From: Sphingobacteriaceae bacterium
GTDB taxonomy: Bacteria; Bacteroidota; Bacteroidia; Sphingobacteriales; Sphingobacteriaceae
Direction of reading: 5' to 3'
Assembly (NCBI GenBank): GCA_017745075.1
Contig: JAGIAD010000029.1
Coordinates: forward strand, 62,001 to 126,000
DNA length: 64,000 bases
Made by a program: the position numbers and the translations under genes. This document shows, piece by piece, positions 26,595-34,890 of this stretch. How positions within the stretch are numbered: the first letter of the stretch is position 1; each line of letters opens with the position of its first letter. The notes under the pieces are model-generated. The model had not been told where the DNA came from, ran no database searches, and saw only the letters and a list, made by a program, of their open reading frames with translations.

Positions 26595-27050
26595 ATGCTG
26601 AACCAAACCCTAAAAAAACTATTTAACCGCGACCTGCATAAACTGAAAAACGAAATTGAATCATATCAAAACGAGGCCAATTTGTGGATCATCGATCAGA
26701 ACATAGCCAATTCGGCCGGTAACCTTTGCCTGCATTTAATCGGGAACTTAAATACCTACATTGGTGCTACACTAGGTGTCAGCGGTTATATCAGAAACCG
26801 TGAACTCGAGTTTTCGTTAAAAGATGTACCCCGCTTCGAACTGATTGAAAAAATAGACCAGACCATTGAGGTTGTTAACCAAACACTTGATAAATTAACA
26901 GTTGAGGAAATCGCTGCCGAATACCCAATGCTGGTTTTGGAAGAAAAAACCTCAACCGAATATTTCCTGGTCCATCTTACTACACACCTCGCTTATCACC
27001 TCGGGCAAATTAATTACCACAGAAGGTTACTGGATGTAATTATCCCTTAG
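26595..27050 (+). CDS. DinB/DUF1572-like protein
   Basis: 151 residues. Four-helix-bundle DinB superfamily pattern with a likely metal triad: His in LCLHLIGNLNTYIG (about 48) and two in HLTTHLAYHLGQINYHRRLL near the C terminus. DUF1572 members are related to bacillithiol or thiol transferases, but the family is broad. It is the third gene of the DUF4261-DUF2185 group. Function not known; the metal site is inferred from the pattern. Confidence 0.85.
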   Translation: MLNQTLKKLFNRDLHKLKNEIESYQNEANLWIIDQNIANSAGNLCLHLIGNLNTYIGATLGVSGYIRNRELEFSLKDVPRFELIEKIDQTIEVVNQTLDKLTVEEIAAEYPMLVLEEKTSTEYFLVHLTTHLAYHLGQINYHRRLLDVIIP

Positions 27051-27112
27051 TCGTCATAGCGAACAGCAGCAGAGGCTTGGGCGAAGCAATATCAACAGTA
27101 ATAACCAAAAGA

Positions 27113-27133
27113 AAAAAGGAGGCTTAAGCCTCC
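27113..27133 (-). terminator. Rho-independent terminator of the 27145-28035 gene
   Basis: On the minus strand GGAGGC TTAA GCCTCC, a perfect palindrome, is followed by TTTTTTCTTTT. It lies 12 bp past the stop. Confidence 0.88.
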
Positions 27134-27144
27134 TCCAATATCTT

Positions 27145-28035
27145 TTAAAACTGAACACCGATGTGCCAGATATTTTCAATGTAATTAATCTTCTGAGAGG
27201 CATGATCATACTCATCCCAACCTGTGGTATGTACATTTGTTAAATTAGTGGCTCCAAATTTTGTAGTATTCTGCAGGTAAACATTTTTCCAAACATAAAA
27301 CTTAAGCCCAACTTTAGCCGAAACACCATAACCCGAAATACTGAAATGGTTATTCCTTCCCTGGCCAAATAAACGCACATCAGAACGCGGAACCATCATT
27401 CCACCGCCCAGACCAGTTTCTAAGGTTAATGAGGTATTGCCTCCAGGTGCAACCCAAATATCATCGTAGCGTTCTACTTCGATATTTGCATAGTTAAACC
27501 CATCGGTATGCTCATAGGTAAGCATGTTTTCCTTCACATTAATGAACTGCCCGTTATAATCGCCGGCCAAATTACCTGTAGGTGTATTAGTAGGTGAGAT
27601 ATTGGAACCGATATGGCCGGTAATCGCAACTGTTTGTGGGATATCCATTACATATTTCATGTGATCCCAGCCAATAGAGATACTGTAATTATCTTTTATA
27701 AAATAACCTACACGGATATTATATTGTGGGACGGTAATTAAACCCGGGTTCAGGTAATCCCAGCTTAATTTCGATTGCCTGTCGTGGGCAACTACATCTT
27801 TCAGGGTGAAATCGTAATTAGGTCCCTGAAACCTGATGTCGCTTTTGCCGTACCAGGAACTATTGTATCCCCAATGAAAATAAAAATCGCCTTTGCGCGA
27901 AAAATTCCGCTTATGCACAGGGTTAAATAAACTTTTCGAGGCCGGCGTTTGGTTAGCCGAAGAGCTTCGGATTTCCTGTGCCTGCATCCGCTTGCCAAAC
28001 AGGAGTGCTAAAAATAGAATGGTAAATCTTTTCAC
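27145..28035 (-). CDS. exported outer-membrane-like protein of unknown function
   Basis: 296 residues. Signal peptide MKRFTILFLALLFGKRMQAQ. The mature part has barrel-like alternating strands: DFYFHWGYNSSWYG, NIRVGYFIKDNYSISIGWDHMKYVMD, SLTLETGLGGGMMVPRSDVRLF, and ISGYGVSAKVGLKFYVWKNVYLQ, and ends IWHIGVQF with a terminal Phe. Residues 140-185 contain an SPTNTPTGNLAGDYNGQF insertion. The next gene upstream, DUF2490, is also outer-membrane-like and has the same orientation with an 85-bp gap, so the two may be one unit. Confidence 0.8.
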   Translation of the reverse strand: MKRFTILFLALLFGKRMQAQEIRSSSANQTPASKSLFNPVHKRNFSRKGDFYFHWGYNSSWYGKSDIRFQGPNYDFTLKDVVAHDRQSKLSWDYLNPGLITVPQYNIRVGYFIKDNYSISIGWDHMKYVMDIPQTVAITGHIGSNISPTNTPTGNLAGDYNGQFINVKENMLTYEHTDGFNYANIEVERYDDIWVAPGGNTSLTLETGLGGGMMVPRSDVRLFGQGRNNHFSISGYGVSAKVGLKFYVWKNVYLQNTTKFGATNLTNVHTTGWDEYDHASQKINYIENIWHIGVQF

Positions 28036-28120
28036 GCGGCAAATTGAGCAAAAAGACCAGTCAATTACAACAGCTTTAACATTTTGTAAGAGTTGGAGTA
28101 CAAAAAATGACTTTAAATCA

Positions 28121-28828
28121 TTAAAACCGGGTGTAAACAGCCAGCTGAATAATGTTGTTAATGGTATTATTGTTCAGTCCGTGAGAAGCCTGATTCATAT
28201 ACCCGGCTTCAAGATCAATTTTTTTCGAAAAGCGGTATCCTACAGCAAGATAGGCCCTGTTCTGATCAAACACACTGTTATTGATTTTGTTCCTGTTCTG
28301 AAGGTTTAAGAAAATTTCGTTTTGCAAAGCCACAAAAGCACCTTTTTCAAAAGCAGGTTGTGTTTTTTGTAGTGGCTGTATTAACCTCACAAAATAACGG
28401 AACCTTTGAGAAAATACATCCTCTCCCGTTCTGCCAATAAAACGCTGCTCAAGCCTTAACCTATGACTGGCAAATATCGAGCTGATTTTGTGGTTGTAAA
28501 TGTACTGTTCAAAAATACGGTGTTCATGGTGGGTAAGATCAGCACTTCCTGCTACTTCGGTAGTTGTGGTCTGCCATAGGTAACCCAACGCAAGATTGCT
28601 TTTGTTATTGATGAAATATTGTACTGCAGGTCGTACCAGGGTATTGCGTACATAGCCCCAGTTATCTGCTGAGCGGATTTGTAGATCGAACTGTAATCCC
28701 CATTTCTCATTAAACCTGGTGTTGTTCAAAAACATAAACCAACCCGAATTGTGGTATTGGGTCTGCGCATATAGCCTTCCTGATGCCATGATGAATACCA
28801 TCGAGGCAAGTAATAATATTTTTCTCAT
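28121..28828 (-). CDS. DUF2490 domain-containing outer membrane protein
   Basis: 235 residues from the ATG at 28828 (MRKILLLASMVFIMASGRLYAQ, a signal peptide); a longer frame exists but has no signal peptide. The core is DUF2490: NSGWFMFLNNTRFNEKWGLQFDLQIRSADNW, VRPAVQYFINNKSNLALGYLW, HHEHRIFEQYIY, RLRLEQRFIGR and YLAVGYRFSKKIDLEAGYMNQ. Members are beta-barrel-like, of unknown role. The last residue is Phe. The gene is upstream of and on the same strand as the barrel-like gene at 27145. Confidence 0.88.
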   Translation of the reverse strand: MRKILLLASMVFIMASGRLYAQTQYHNSGWFMFLNNTRFNEKWGLQFDLQIRSADNWGYVRNTLVRPAVQYFINNKSNLALGYLWQTTTTEVAGSADLTHHEHRIFEQYIYNHKISSIFASHRLRLEQRFIGRTGEDVFSQRFRYFVRLIQPLQKTQPAFEKGAFVALQNEIFLNLQNRNKINNSVFDQNRAYLAVGYRFSKKIDLEAGYMNQASHGLNNNTINNIIQLAVYTRF

Positions 28829-29270
28829 AAAAAGATAAACCGGTTTTATCTGTGTGCCGCTAAAATAAAAGAAATATGTTAAAGTCGGAAGTCCGGAGTC
28901 AGAGGTCAGAAGCCTGATCGCCCAAAACATCTCTCCTACCTTGCCCTCCTCTGCCTGCTTAAAACAATAAAGTGCTTTGTGTCCTCCGTGTAAACTTCGT
29001 GTCCTCGGTGGTTAAATAAAAGTCGGAAGTCCGGAGTCAGAGGTTCGGGGTTGGAAGACCTAAGTCTAATCTATAAAGTCTATGCTCGACTTTGTGTGCT
29101 CTGTGCCTTTTCTCTGTTACCTCCGTGGTAAAAACGGGGTTAAAAACAAATTTCATTTAAGGTTAAACAATTAAAAATATATCTTCGTTAAAGATTTGGA
29201 CATTAAGGCATTTTCAATAACCTTAAAACTGTGCTTATTTTAACATTACAAAACGTAAAAAAGAACAAAA
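28829..29270. other. intergenic region, 442 bp, several repeated fragments
   Basis: No gene is seen. A 26-nt exact direct repeat (AAAGTCGGAAGTCCGGAG onward) lies at 28881-28906 and 29019-29044. Between and after these are variants of a CTTTGTGTCCTCCGTG motif (about 28972-29010 and 29092-29136), which is related to the ACTTTGTGGTTAAA end of the element at 58823-58904. The rest is AT-rich up to the fabV start. Confidence 0.55.
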
Positions 29271-30464
29271 ATGATTATCGAACCTAGAATGAGGGGCTTT
29301 ATCTGTTTAACTGCACATCCTGATGGCTGCGCTCAAAACGTAAAGAACCAAATTGAATATGTAAAATCAAAAGGAGCTATCAATGGTCCGAAAAAAGTAT
29401 TGGTAATTGGTGCATCAACCGGTTTCGGTCTGGCATCGAGAATTACTGCCGCTTATGGTTCCGGTGCTTCTACTATTGGCGTATTTTTCGAAAAAGCTCC
29501 TTCAGCAGGCAAAACCGCTTCTCCAGGCTGGTACAATACCGCTGCTTTTGAAAAAGAAGCACATGCAGCAGGTTTATATGCAAAAAGCATTAACGGCGAT
29601 GCCTTCTCCAAAGAAATCAAAGCAAAAACAATCGAACTGATTAAAGCTGATTTAGGTCAGGTAGATTTAGTAATTTATAGTTTAGCTTCGCCGGTAAGGA
29701 AACACCCGGATACAGAGGTTTTACACCGCTCTACCCTAAAACCAATCGGCCAAACTTATACCAATAAAACAGTCGACTTCCACACCGGTAACGTGAGCGA
29801 GGTTTCTATCGAACCAGCTACCGAAGAAGATATCGCCAACACGGTTGCTGTAATGGGCGGCGAAGACTGGGCCATGTGGATCGATGCTTTAAAAGCAGAG
29901 AACCTTTTGGCTGAAGGCGCTACCACGGTAGCTTACTCTTACATTGGTCCTGCTTTAACCGAGCCGGTATACCGTAAAGGAACTATCGGAAGAGCTAAAG
30001 ACGATTTAGAGGCTACTGCCTTTACCATTGGCGATAAATTGAAAGATATTAATGGTAAAGCTTATGTATCGGTAAACAAAGCATTGGTTACACAGGCCAG
30101 TTCAGCTATTCCGGTTATTCCTTTGTATATCTCATTATTGTACAAAGTGATGAAAGCCGAAGGTATTCATGAAGGTACCATCGAGCAGATCCAAAGGTTA
30201 TATGCCGATAGGTTATTTACCGGCAATCCGGTACCTGTTGACGAGAAAGGCAGAATCAGGATCGATGATTGGGAAATGCGCGATGATGTACAGGCAAAAG
30301 TAGCCGAACTTTGGGAGCAGGCCACTACCGAAACTTTACCAGCTATTGGCGACCTGGCAGGTTACAGGTCTGATTTCTTAAGCCTGTTCGGTTTCGAAAT
30401 TGATAAAGTAGATTACCAGAAAGAAGCAAACGAAGTTGTTGAAATTGAAGGTCTGGTTGAATAA
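29271..30464 (+). CDS. fabV: enoyl-[acyl-carrier-protein] reductase / trans-2-enoyl-CoA reductase FabV
   Basis: 397 residues, normal for FabV. It catalyses the NADH-dependent last step of fatty acid elongation, and is naturally insensitive to triclosan in characterised members. Seen: N-terminal MIIEPRMRGFICLTAHPDGC, dinucleotide motif VLVIGASTGFGLASRI at about 43-58, YSLASPVRKHP, and the catalytic Tyr-x8-Lys in YSYIGPALTEPVYRKGTIGRAK (near 233-253). The gene is single, with a long intergenic region upstream and a terminator downstream. No fabI is seen in this window. Confidence 0.97.
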   Translation: MIIEPRMRGFICLTAHPDGCAQNVKNQIEYVKSKGAINGPKKVLVIGASTGFGLASRITAAYGSGASTIGVFFEKAPSAGKTASPGWYNTAAFEKEAHAAGLYAKSINGDAFSKEIKAKTIELIKADLGQVDLVIYSLASPVRKHPDTEVLHRSTLKPIGQTYTNKTVDFHTGNVSEVSIEPATEEDIANTVAVMGGEDWAMWIDALKAENLLAEGATTVAYSYIGPALTEPVYRKGTIGRAKDDLEATAFTIGDKLKDINGKAYVSVNKALVTQASSAIPVIPLYISLLYKVMKAEGIHEGTIEQIQRLYADRLFTGNPVPVDEKGRIRIDDWEMRDDVQAKVAELWEQATTETLPAIGDLAGYRSDFLSLFGFEIDKVDYQKEANEVVEIEGLVE

Positions 30465-30530
30465 TAAAAACATCATTTCAAACGGAATAGAGCAATCTAT
30501 TATTACCTTGCTAAATACTATTTAATTATA

Positions 30531-30559
30531 AACGGCTGGCTTTTTAGCCGGCCGTTTTT
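30531..30559 (+). terminator. Rho-independent terminator of fabV
   Basis: AACGGCTGGCT and AGCCGGCCGTT form an 11-bp stem with one G-T pair around TTTT, followed by TTTA. It begins about 65 bp past the fabV stop. Confidence 0.85.
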
Positions 30560-30572
30560 ATAACCAAACACT

Positions 30573-31106
30573 ATGCATTTCGATTTACAACCCACTTTAG
30601 AAAACGATCTGATTAAAATTGTTCCATTAAAAGAAACAGACTTTGAAGCCCTGTTTGCTGTAGCATCTGATCCCTTACTCTGGGAACAGCACCCCAATAA
30701 AGACCGTTATCAAAGGGAGGTTTTCCAGAATTTCTTTAAAGGGGCTATCGAATCGCAGGGTGCTTTTATCGTTTATGAAAAAGAGACCGGCGAAATTGTA
30801 GGAAGCTCGAGGTATTATGACCTGGACGAAGCAAACCGTTCAGTTGCCATTGGCTATACCTTTGTTGGCCGCAGGTTTTGGGGCAAAGGCCACAACCGTT
30901 CTTTAAAAACACTGATGCTCGATTATGCTTTCCGTTTTGTAGATAAGGTAATCCTGCATATTGGCGCAACCAACTTTAGATCACAAAAGGCGATAGAAAA
31001 ACTGGGGGCTACAAAAACAGGCGAATTTGAAGTGGCCTACTACGGCGAACCCGCAAAACCCAATTTTATTTATCAAATCGATAAGGATAAATGGGTAGCC
31101 AGGTAA
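30573..31106 (+). CDS. GNAT family N-acetyltransferase (RimJ/RimL-like)
   Basis: 177 residues. Acetyl-CoA site motif A around GYTFVGRRFWGKGHNRSLKTLML (near 91-113), preceded by the beta strand IVGSSRYYDLDEANRSVAIGY and followed by VILHIGATNFRSQKAIEKLGA. This is the RimJ/RimL type of GNAT, which acetylates protein N termini or amines. The substrate is unknown. It lies 14 bp after the fabV terminator, so it has its own promoter, not seen clearly. Confidence 0.92.
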   Translation: MHFDLQPTLENDLIKIVPLKETDFEALFAVASDPLLWEQHPNKDRYQREVFQNFFKGAIESQGAFIVYEKETGEIVGSSRYYDLDEANRSVAIGYTFVGRRFWGKGHNRSLKTLMLDYAFRFVDKVILHIGATNFRSQKAIEKLGATKTGEFEVAYYGEPAKPNFIYQIDKDKWVAR

Positions 31107-31247
31107 GCTTCAGGCCATTTTAAGCAATAAACACGTTGTTTATAAGCTGCTTCCCACGATTAAAATCGTGTTTATGATTCTGTATTGTTATCTTTGTTTA
31201 ATTCTCCATTCCACTTACCCTTCTAAAACAATACAGTAAAATAAAAT

Positions 31248-31700
31248 ATGGCTAAATCCCAGGCATCATACAGTAAAAAAGAAAACGAAAAAAAACGGTT
31301 AAAGAAACAAAAAGACAAACAAGAGAAAAAAGAAGAACGCCAGGCTAATGCCAAAAAAGGTTTAACACTGGAAGATATGATGGCTTACGTAGATGAAAAT
31401 GGTAACATCTCCTCTACCCCGCCAGATCCGAATAAGAAAGTTGTAATCAATACAGAAGACATTCAAATTGGTATTTCGAGGCAGGAAGACATCGTAGACG
31501 AAAACCCTGTTAAAAAAGGAACAGTTACTTTCTTTAATGACAGCAAAGGTTACGGTTTCATTAAAAACACTGAAACACAAGAAAGTATCTTCGTGCACGT
31601 TAATGGCCTAACAACCCAGGTTAAAGAGGGTGATAAAGTTACCTTCGAGGTAGAAATGGGTCAAAAAGGACCAACCGCCGTTAAGGTTTCAAAAATTTAA
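31248..31700 (+). CDS. cold-shock domain protein with long Lys/Glu-rich N terminus
   Basis: 150 residues. The C-terminal 65 residues (about 85-150) are a cold-shock domain: KGTVTFFNDSKGYGFIKNT with RNP1 KGYGFIK, and ESIFVHVNGL with RNP2, then GDKVTFEVEMGQKGPTAVKV. The N-terminal 40 residues are charged (KKENEKKRLKKQKDKQEKK), then a linker LTLEDMMAYVDENGN. This is an OB-fold single-stranded RNA/DNA-binding protein with a basic tail, larger than the 70-residue CspA type. It probably acts as an RNA chaperone. Confidence 0.9.
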   Translation: MAKSQASYSKKENEKKRLKKQKDKQEKKEERQANAKKGLTLEDMMAYVDENGNISSTPPDPNKKVVINTEDIQIGISRQEDIVDENPVKKGTVTFFNDSKGYGFIKNTETQESIFVHVNGLTTQVKEGDKVTFEVEMGQKGPTAVKVSKI

Positions 31701-32220
31701 CCGCTAAATACTTCCAAGCAACCTATCCAGGATTGCTATAAAAATAAAATTCAGCAGCAAACATGCTGTTGCGCTTGGTTTTATAACTCTTTATAATTCC
31801 GTCTATTTAAGCATAAAACCTTGCGCACCATTTTTCCCGAACAGGAAAAACACACCCGGAATTTTTATATATTTCCCTAGCTGCTCTCCTTTTCTGTTAT
31901 AGGAATAAAGCGATGCCCGGGCTGTAACTTTAATACAATGTGCCTGATTAATATTCCAATTATTAAAAAATATTTTATGATTGAATTTTAGCTTCTACGA
32001 CTTAAAAATTTGCTTTCGGGGTTTCTTTCACCAAAACACATTCAACTGAAAATAAAGCAGATACACCCATAACAAACCTAAATATCAATAAATAACAACC
32101 TTACTGTAGCTATTTGCCGGCCGCAACCGTTATCAGTGAAAAGAAAAAATATTTTAATCTCGGTGTGGAATTTGTATGGCATTTACATCTTTACAGTACA
32201 CACAAAGAAAAATTTGAATT
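31701..32220. other. intergenic region, 520 bp, possible remnant coding sequence
   Basis: AT-rich, no intact gene. On the minus strand a 62-codon open frame without a start codon (31803-31992) ends in GKYIKIPGVFFLFGKNGAQG, and a second, shorter frame with an ATG near 32069-32071 reads MGVSALFSVECVLVKETPK before a stop. They are in different frames. A broken small gene is possible. A hairpin-like CAGCAAACATGCTG is at about 31753. Confidence 0.35.
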
Positions 32221-32907
32221 ATGAAAAAGTTAATAGCACTTGCATTAGTTGCATTTTTAGGATTATCAACAGCGATGGCTCAACAAGTAGATTTACGCAG
32301 AAAAATTAACGTTAGCGGCACCTCCGAAACTGAAGTTACACCCGATATTATTTACATCGGTATTTCACTTAAAGAGTATTTAAACGGTAAGAAAAAAGTA
32401 GAGATTACCGAATTAGAAAAACAACTCTATGCCGCAGTTCAAAAAGCTGGTATTGCTAAAGAAAATTTAACCATCAGCAATTTAAGCAGCTGGAATTATG
32501 CTACAGAGAAAAAGAAAAACCCTGATTTTTTAGCCAGCAAACAATACCGCTTAAAAGTGAGCGATTTAAACAAGTTTAACGCAATCATTGAAGCAATTGA
32601 TGCCAAAGGAATTGCGAACACCAACATCGAAAGCTACGATTACAGTAAAATTGAAAGCCTGAAAAAAGAGTTAAAAATTAAAGCCCTGATGGCTGCTAAA
32701 GAAAAAGCTACTTACATGGTAGAAGCTTTGGGCGATAAATTAGGTAGTGTTATTGAAATACAGGATGGTGGTGATAATATTGTACAGCCTGTTTACAGAA
32801 GTTATGCAATGAAAGCTGAAATGGCCGATGCCGCCGGAGCCCCTGAAATTGATTTCAAAAAGATCAAGCTGAGTTTTACAGTAAATGCTATTTTCGAGAT
32901 CAAATAA
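32221..32907 (+). CDS. SIMPL domain-containing exported protein
   Basis: 228 residues. Signal peptide MKKLIALALVAFLGLSTAMA, then RKINVSGTSETEVTPDIIYIGISL, the opening of the SIMPL (DUF541, BP26/OMP28) domain, which continues with LYAAVQKAGIAKENLTISNLSSW and LKIKALMAAKEKATYMVEALGDKLGSVIEI. The family forms periplasmic or outer-membrane-associated oligomers; function is unclear. A terminator is 30 bp past the stop. The next gene also encodes an exported protein, but the terminator separates them. Confidence 0.93.
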   Translation: MKKLIALALVAFLGLSTAMAQQVDLRRKINVSGTSETEVTPDIIYIGISLKEYLNGKKKVEITELEKQLYAAVQKAGIAKENLTISNLSSWNYATEKKKNPDFLASKQYRLKVSDLNKFNAIIEAIDAKGIANTNIESYDYSKIESLKKELKIKALMAAKEKATYMVEALGDKLGSVIEIQDGGDNIVQPVYRSYAMKAEMADAAGAPEIDFKKIKLSFTVNAIFEIK

Positions 32908-32936
32908 AAAATTTCAACCAATAATTTAACGCTTTT

Positions 32937-32969
32937 TAAAACCTACCAGAACATTTTGGTAGGTTTTTT
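32937..32969 (+). terminator. Rho-independent terminator of the SIMPL gene
   Basis: AAACCTACCA and TGGTAGGTTT form a perfect 10-bp stem with an 8-nt loop, followed by TTTG. Confidence 0.92.
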
Positions 32970-33006
32970 GTTAAGTAGAAGTCGAAACACTAAAAAATTA
33001 GATATT

Positions 33007-33321
33007 ATGAAAAAATTCATTTACACGTTAGCCTTGGTTTTCGCTTTAGGAATTAGTTTTAATTCAGCTCAGGCCGCTGATAAGCCTGCGAAAAACCCTA
33101 CAGAATTAACTGCAGAACAAGCAGTACAACTGGAAAAAATTAAAACCCGTGTTGAAGAAATCAGAGACATGGACAAATCGCACCTGACTAAAGCAGAGCG
33201 CAAGGCATTACGCAGCGAATTAAGAGAGTTAAAAGGTCAGGCTCGTGCAATTTCCGGAGGTGTTTATCTTTCAGTTGGTGCAATTATCATCATTATCTTA
33301 TTGTTGATCTTGATTTTATAA
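33007..33321 (+). CDS. small exported membrane-anchored protein
   Basis: 104 residues from the ATG at 33007; an upstream in-frame GTG would begin inside the terminator stem, so it is rejected. Signal peptide MKKFIYTLALVFALGISFNSAQA, then a charged helical central region (LTAEQAVQLEKIKTRVEEIR and LTKAERKALRSELRELKGQ) and a C-terminal hydrophobic segment SVGAIIIIILLLILIL that is almost pure Ile/Leu. It looks like a small membrane protein with a periplasmic helix. I do not recognise a named family. A strong terminator follows. Confidence 0.8.
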   Translation: MKKFIYTLALVFALGISFNSAQAADKPAKNPTELTAEQAVQLEKIKTRVEEIRDMDKSHLTKAERKALRSELRELKGQARAISGGVYLSVGAIIIIILLLILIL

Positions 33322-33356
33322 TCGTTAAGAAAATCACATCTATCTATATAAAAACA

Positions 33357-33387
33357 AAAAGCTTTGCAGTATTGCAAAGCTTTTTTT
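33357..33387 (+). terminator. Rho-independent terminator of the 33007-33321 gene
   Basis: AGCTTTGCA and TGCAAAGCT pair with a GTAT loop, flanked by an A run and followed by seven T. It may work on both strands, for serS too. Confidence 0.92.
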
Positions 33388-33395
33388 ATGCCCTA

Positions 33396-33495
33396 ACCCT
33401 ATTAATGGGCCTAGCAATACGTAGTGTATGTGCATTCCCTCTCCTGAAGGAGAGGGAGACTCAAGCAAAGGCCTAGGCAGTTGCCTTAATAGGGT
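33396..33495. repeat. palindromic element between convergent genes
   Basis: The ends ACCCTATTAA (33396-33405) and TTAATAGGGT (33486-33495) are perfect inverted repeats. In the middle CCCTCTCCTGAAGGAGAGGG (33437-33456) is a 9-bp palindromic stem. The unit ends directly before the serS stop. It resembles dispersed Bacteroidota repeats of the form CCCTCTCC...GGAGAGGG. Confidence 0.65.
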
Positions 33496-33500
33496 GAGGT

Positions 33501-34772
33501 TTAATCAATCATATCAAAGCCGGTGTACTTCACTAAAGCTTCCGGAATTTTAATACCGTTCTCGGTCTGGTAATTTTCCAAAATAGATGCCACAATGCGG
33601 GGCAAGGCCAATGCACTTCCATTTAACGAGTGTGCCAATTGTGCTTTTCCCTCTTTTCCTTTAAAACGCAGTTTTAAACGGTTTGTCTGGTAAGTTTCGA
33701 AGTTAGAAACAGAAGAAACCTCTAACCAGCGCTCTTGCGCCGCGCTCCAAACTTCCATATCGTAAGTCATGGCTGAGGTAAAACCCATATCGCCACCGCA
33801 CAAACGCAATACACGGTAATGCAAGCCAAGTTCCTGCAAAAGCGACTGTACATACTGGCTCATATCTTCCAATGTTTCGTAAGATTGATCAGGATGCGTT
33901 ATTTGTACTACCTCTACCTTATCAAACTGGTGTAAACGGTTTAAGCCACGCACATGCGCACCATAAGAACCGGCCTCTCTACGGAAACAAGGGGTATATG
34001 CAGTATTTTTAATGGGTAAATCTTCTTCCCTAATAATAACATCGCGGTACAAATTGGTTACCGGTACTTCGGCCGTCGGGATTAAATATAAATCATCAAT
34101 AGTCGAGTGGTACATCTGCCCTTCTTTATCCGGCAACTGTCCGGTTCCAAAACCCGAAGCAGCATTTACCAGGTGTGGTACCTGCATTTCTTTATAACCC
34201 GCAGCAGTAGCATGGTCTAAAAAGAAATTGATCAGGGCACGTTGCAACCTGGCACCTTTCCCTTTATAAACAGGGAAACCCGCACCGGTTATTTTAACGC
34301 CCAGTTCAAAATCAATAATATCATACTTAGCTGCCAGTTCCCAGTGTGGCAAAGCCTTGTTGGGTAACTTCGCTGGTTCGCCATGGGTAAGTACAATTTC
34401 GTTATCCTCAGCAGTTGAGCCCTGTTTTACAAGGTGATAAGGCAGGTTTGGCAGCTGAACAATTAAATTGTGCTGGGCAGTTTCCAGCTCATTTAATTTA
34501 TCGCTTAGGTTTTTGATGTTTTCTTTATGAGAAGCCGTTTGTGCCTTAATGGTTTCTGCTTCTTCTTTTTTACCTGCACGCATTAAATCGCCAATTTGTT
34601 TGGCTGCTGCATTTGCTTCTGCAGAGATACTATCCAGCGAAGTTTGAGTGGAGCGGCGTTCTTCGTCAATTTTAATGATTTCGTCTACCAGCTCGGGTTG
34701 TTTAAAATTACGTACACTTAAACGTTCTAAAACTTTCTCTCTATTTTCGCGGATATAATTAACTTGCAGCAT
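33501..34772 (-). CDS. serS: serine--tRNA ligase
   Basis: 423 residues. It charges tRNA-Ser with serine. The N-terminal antiparallel coiled-coil arm is at about 30-100 (STQTSLDSISAEANAAAKQIGD and ENIKNLSDKLNELETAQ). Class II motifs are present: motif 2 in FRREAGSYG, motif 3 in NGSALALPRIVASILENYQ. Cytosolic, single-copy housekeeping gene, no partner nearby. The window edge of the palindromic element abuts its stop codon. Confidence 0.98.
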   Translation of the reverse strand: MLQVNYIRENREKVLERLSVRNFKQPELVDEIIKIDEERRSTQTSLDSISAEANAAAKQIGDLMRAGKKEEAETIKAQTASHKENIKNLSDKLNELETAQHNLIVQLPNLPYHLVKQGSTAEDNEIVLTHGEPAKLPNKALPHWELAAKYDIIDFELGVKITGAGFPVYKGKGARLQRALINFFLDHATAAGYKEMQVPHLVNAASGFGTGQLPDKEGQMYHSTIDDLYLIPTAEVPVTNLYRDVIIREEDLPIKNTAYTPCFRREAGSYGAHVRGLNRLHQFDKVEVVQITHPDQSYETLEDMSQYVQSLLQELGLHYRVLRLCGGDMGFTSAMTYDMEVWSAAQERWLEVSSVSNFETYQTNRLKLRFKGKEGKAQLAHSLNGSALALPRIVASILENYQTENGIKIPEALVKYTGFDMID

Positions 34773-34806
34773 TATTTTAATTTTTTAGCAAAGATAATAA
34801 TTAAGT

Positions 34807-34876
34807 CGTCATTGCGAACGCAGTGAAGCAATCTCCTTCAAGAAAGATTGCTTCGTCATACTTCCTCGCAATGACG
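34807..34876. repeat. MITE-like hairpin element, CGTCATTGCGA ends
   Basis: A 70-bp unit with perfect 11-bp inverted ends CGTCATTGCGA/TCGCAATGACG and a second pair GAAGCAATCT/AGATTGCTTC inside, so nearly the whole unit can fold into one hairpin. The ends differ by one base (G for T at position 8) from those of the 100-125 bp elements at 23.7, 36.4, 54.9 and 56.6 kb. It lies between divergent serS and rsmI. Confidence 0.8.
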
Positions 34877-34890
34877 GATAATTGAAAAAT

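Noticed and set aside
32956..33006. Upstream start of the small membrane protein gene
   Set aside because: It lies in the terminator stem of the SIMPL gene, and the signal peptide begins at 33007.
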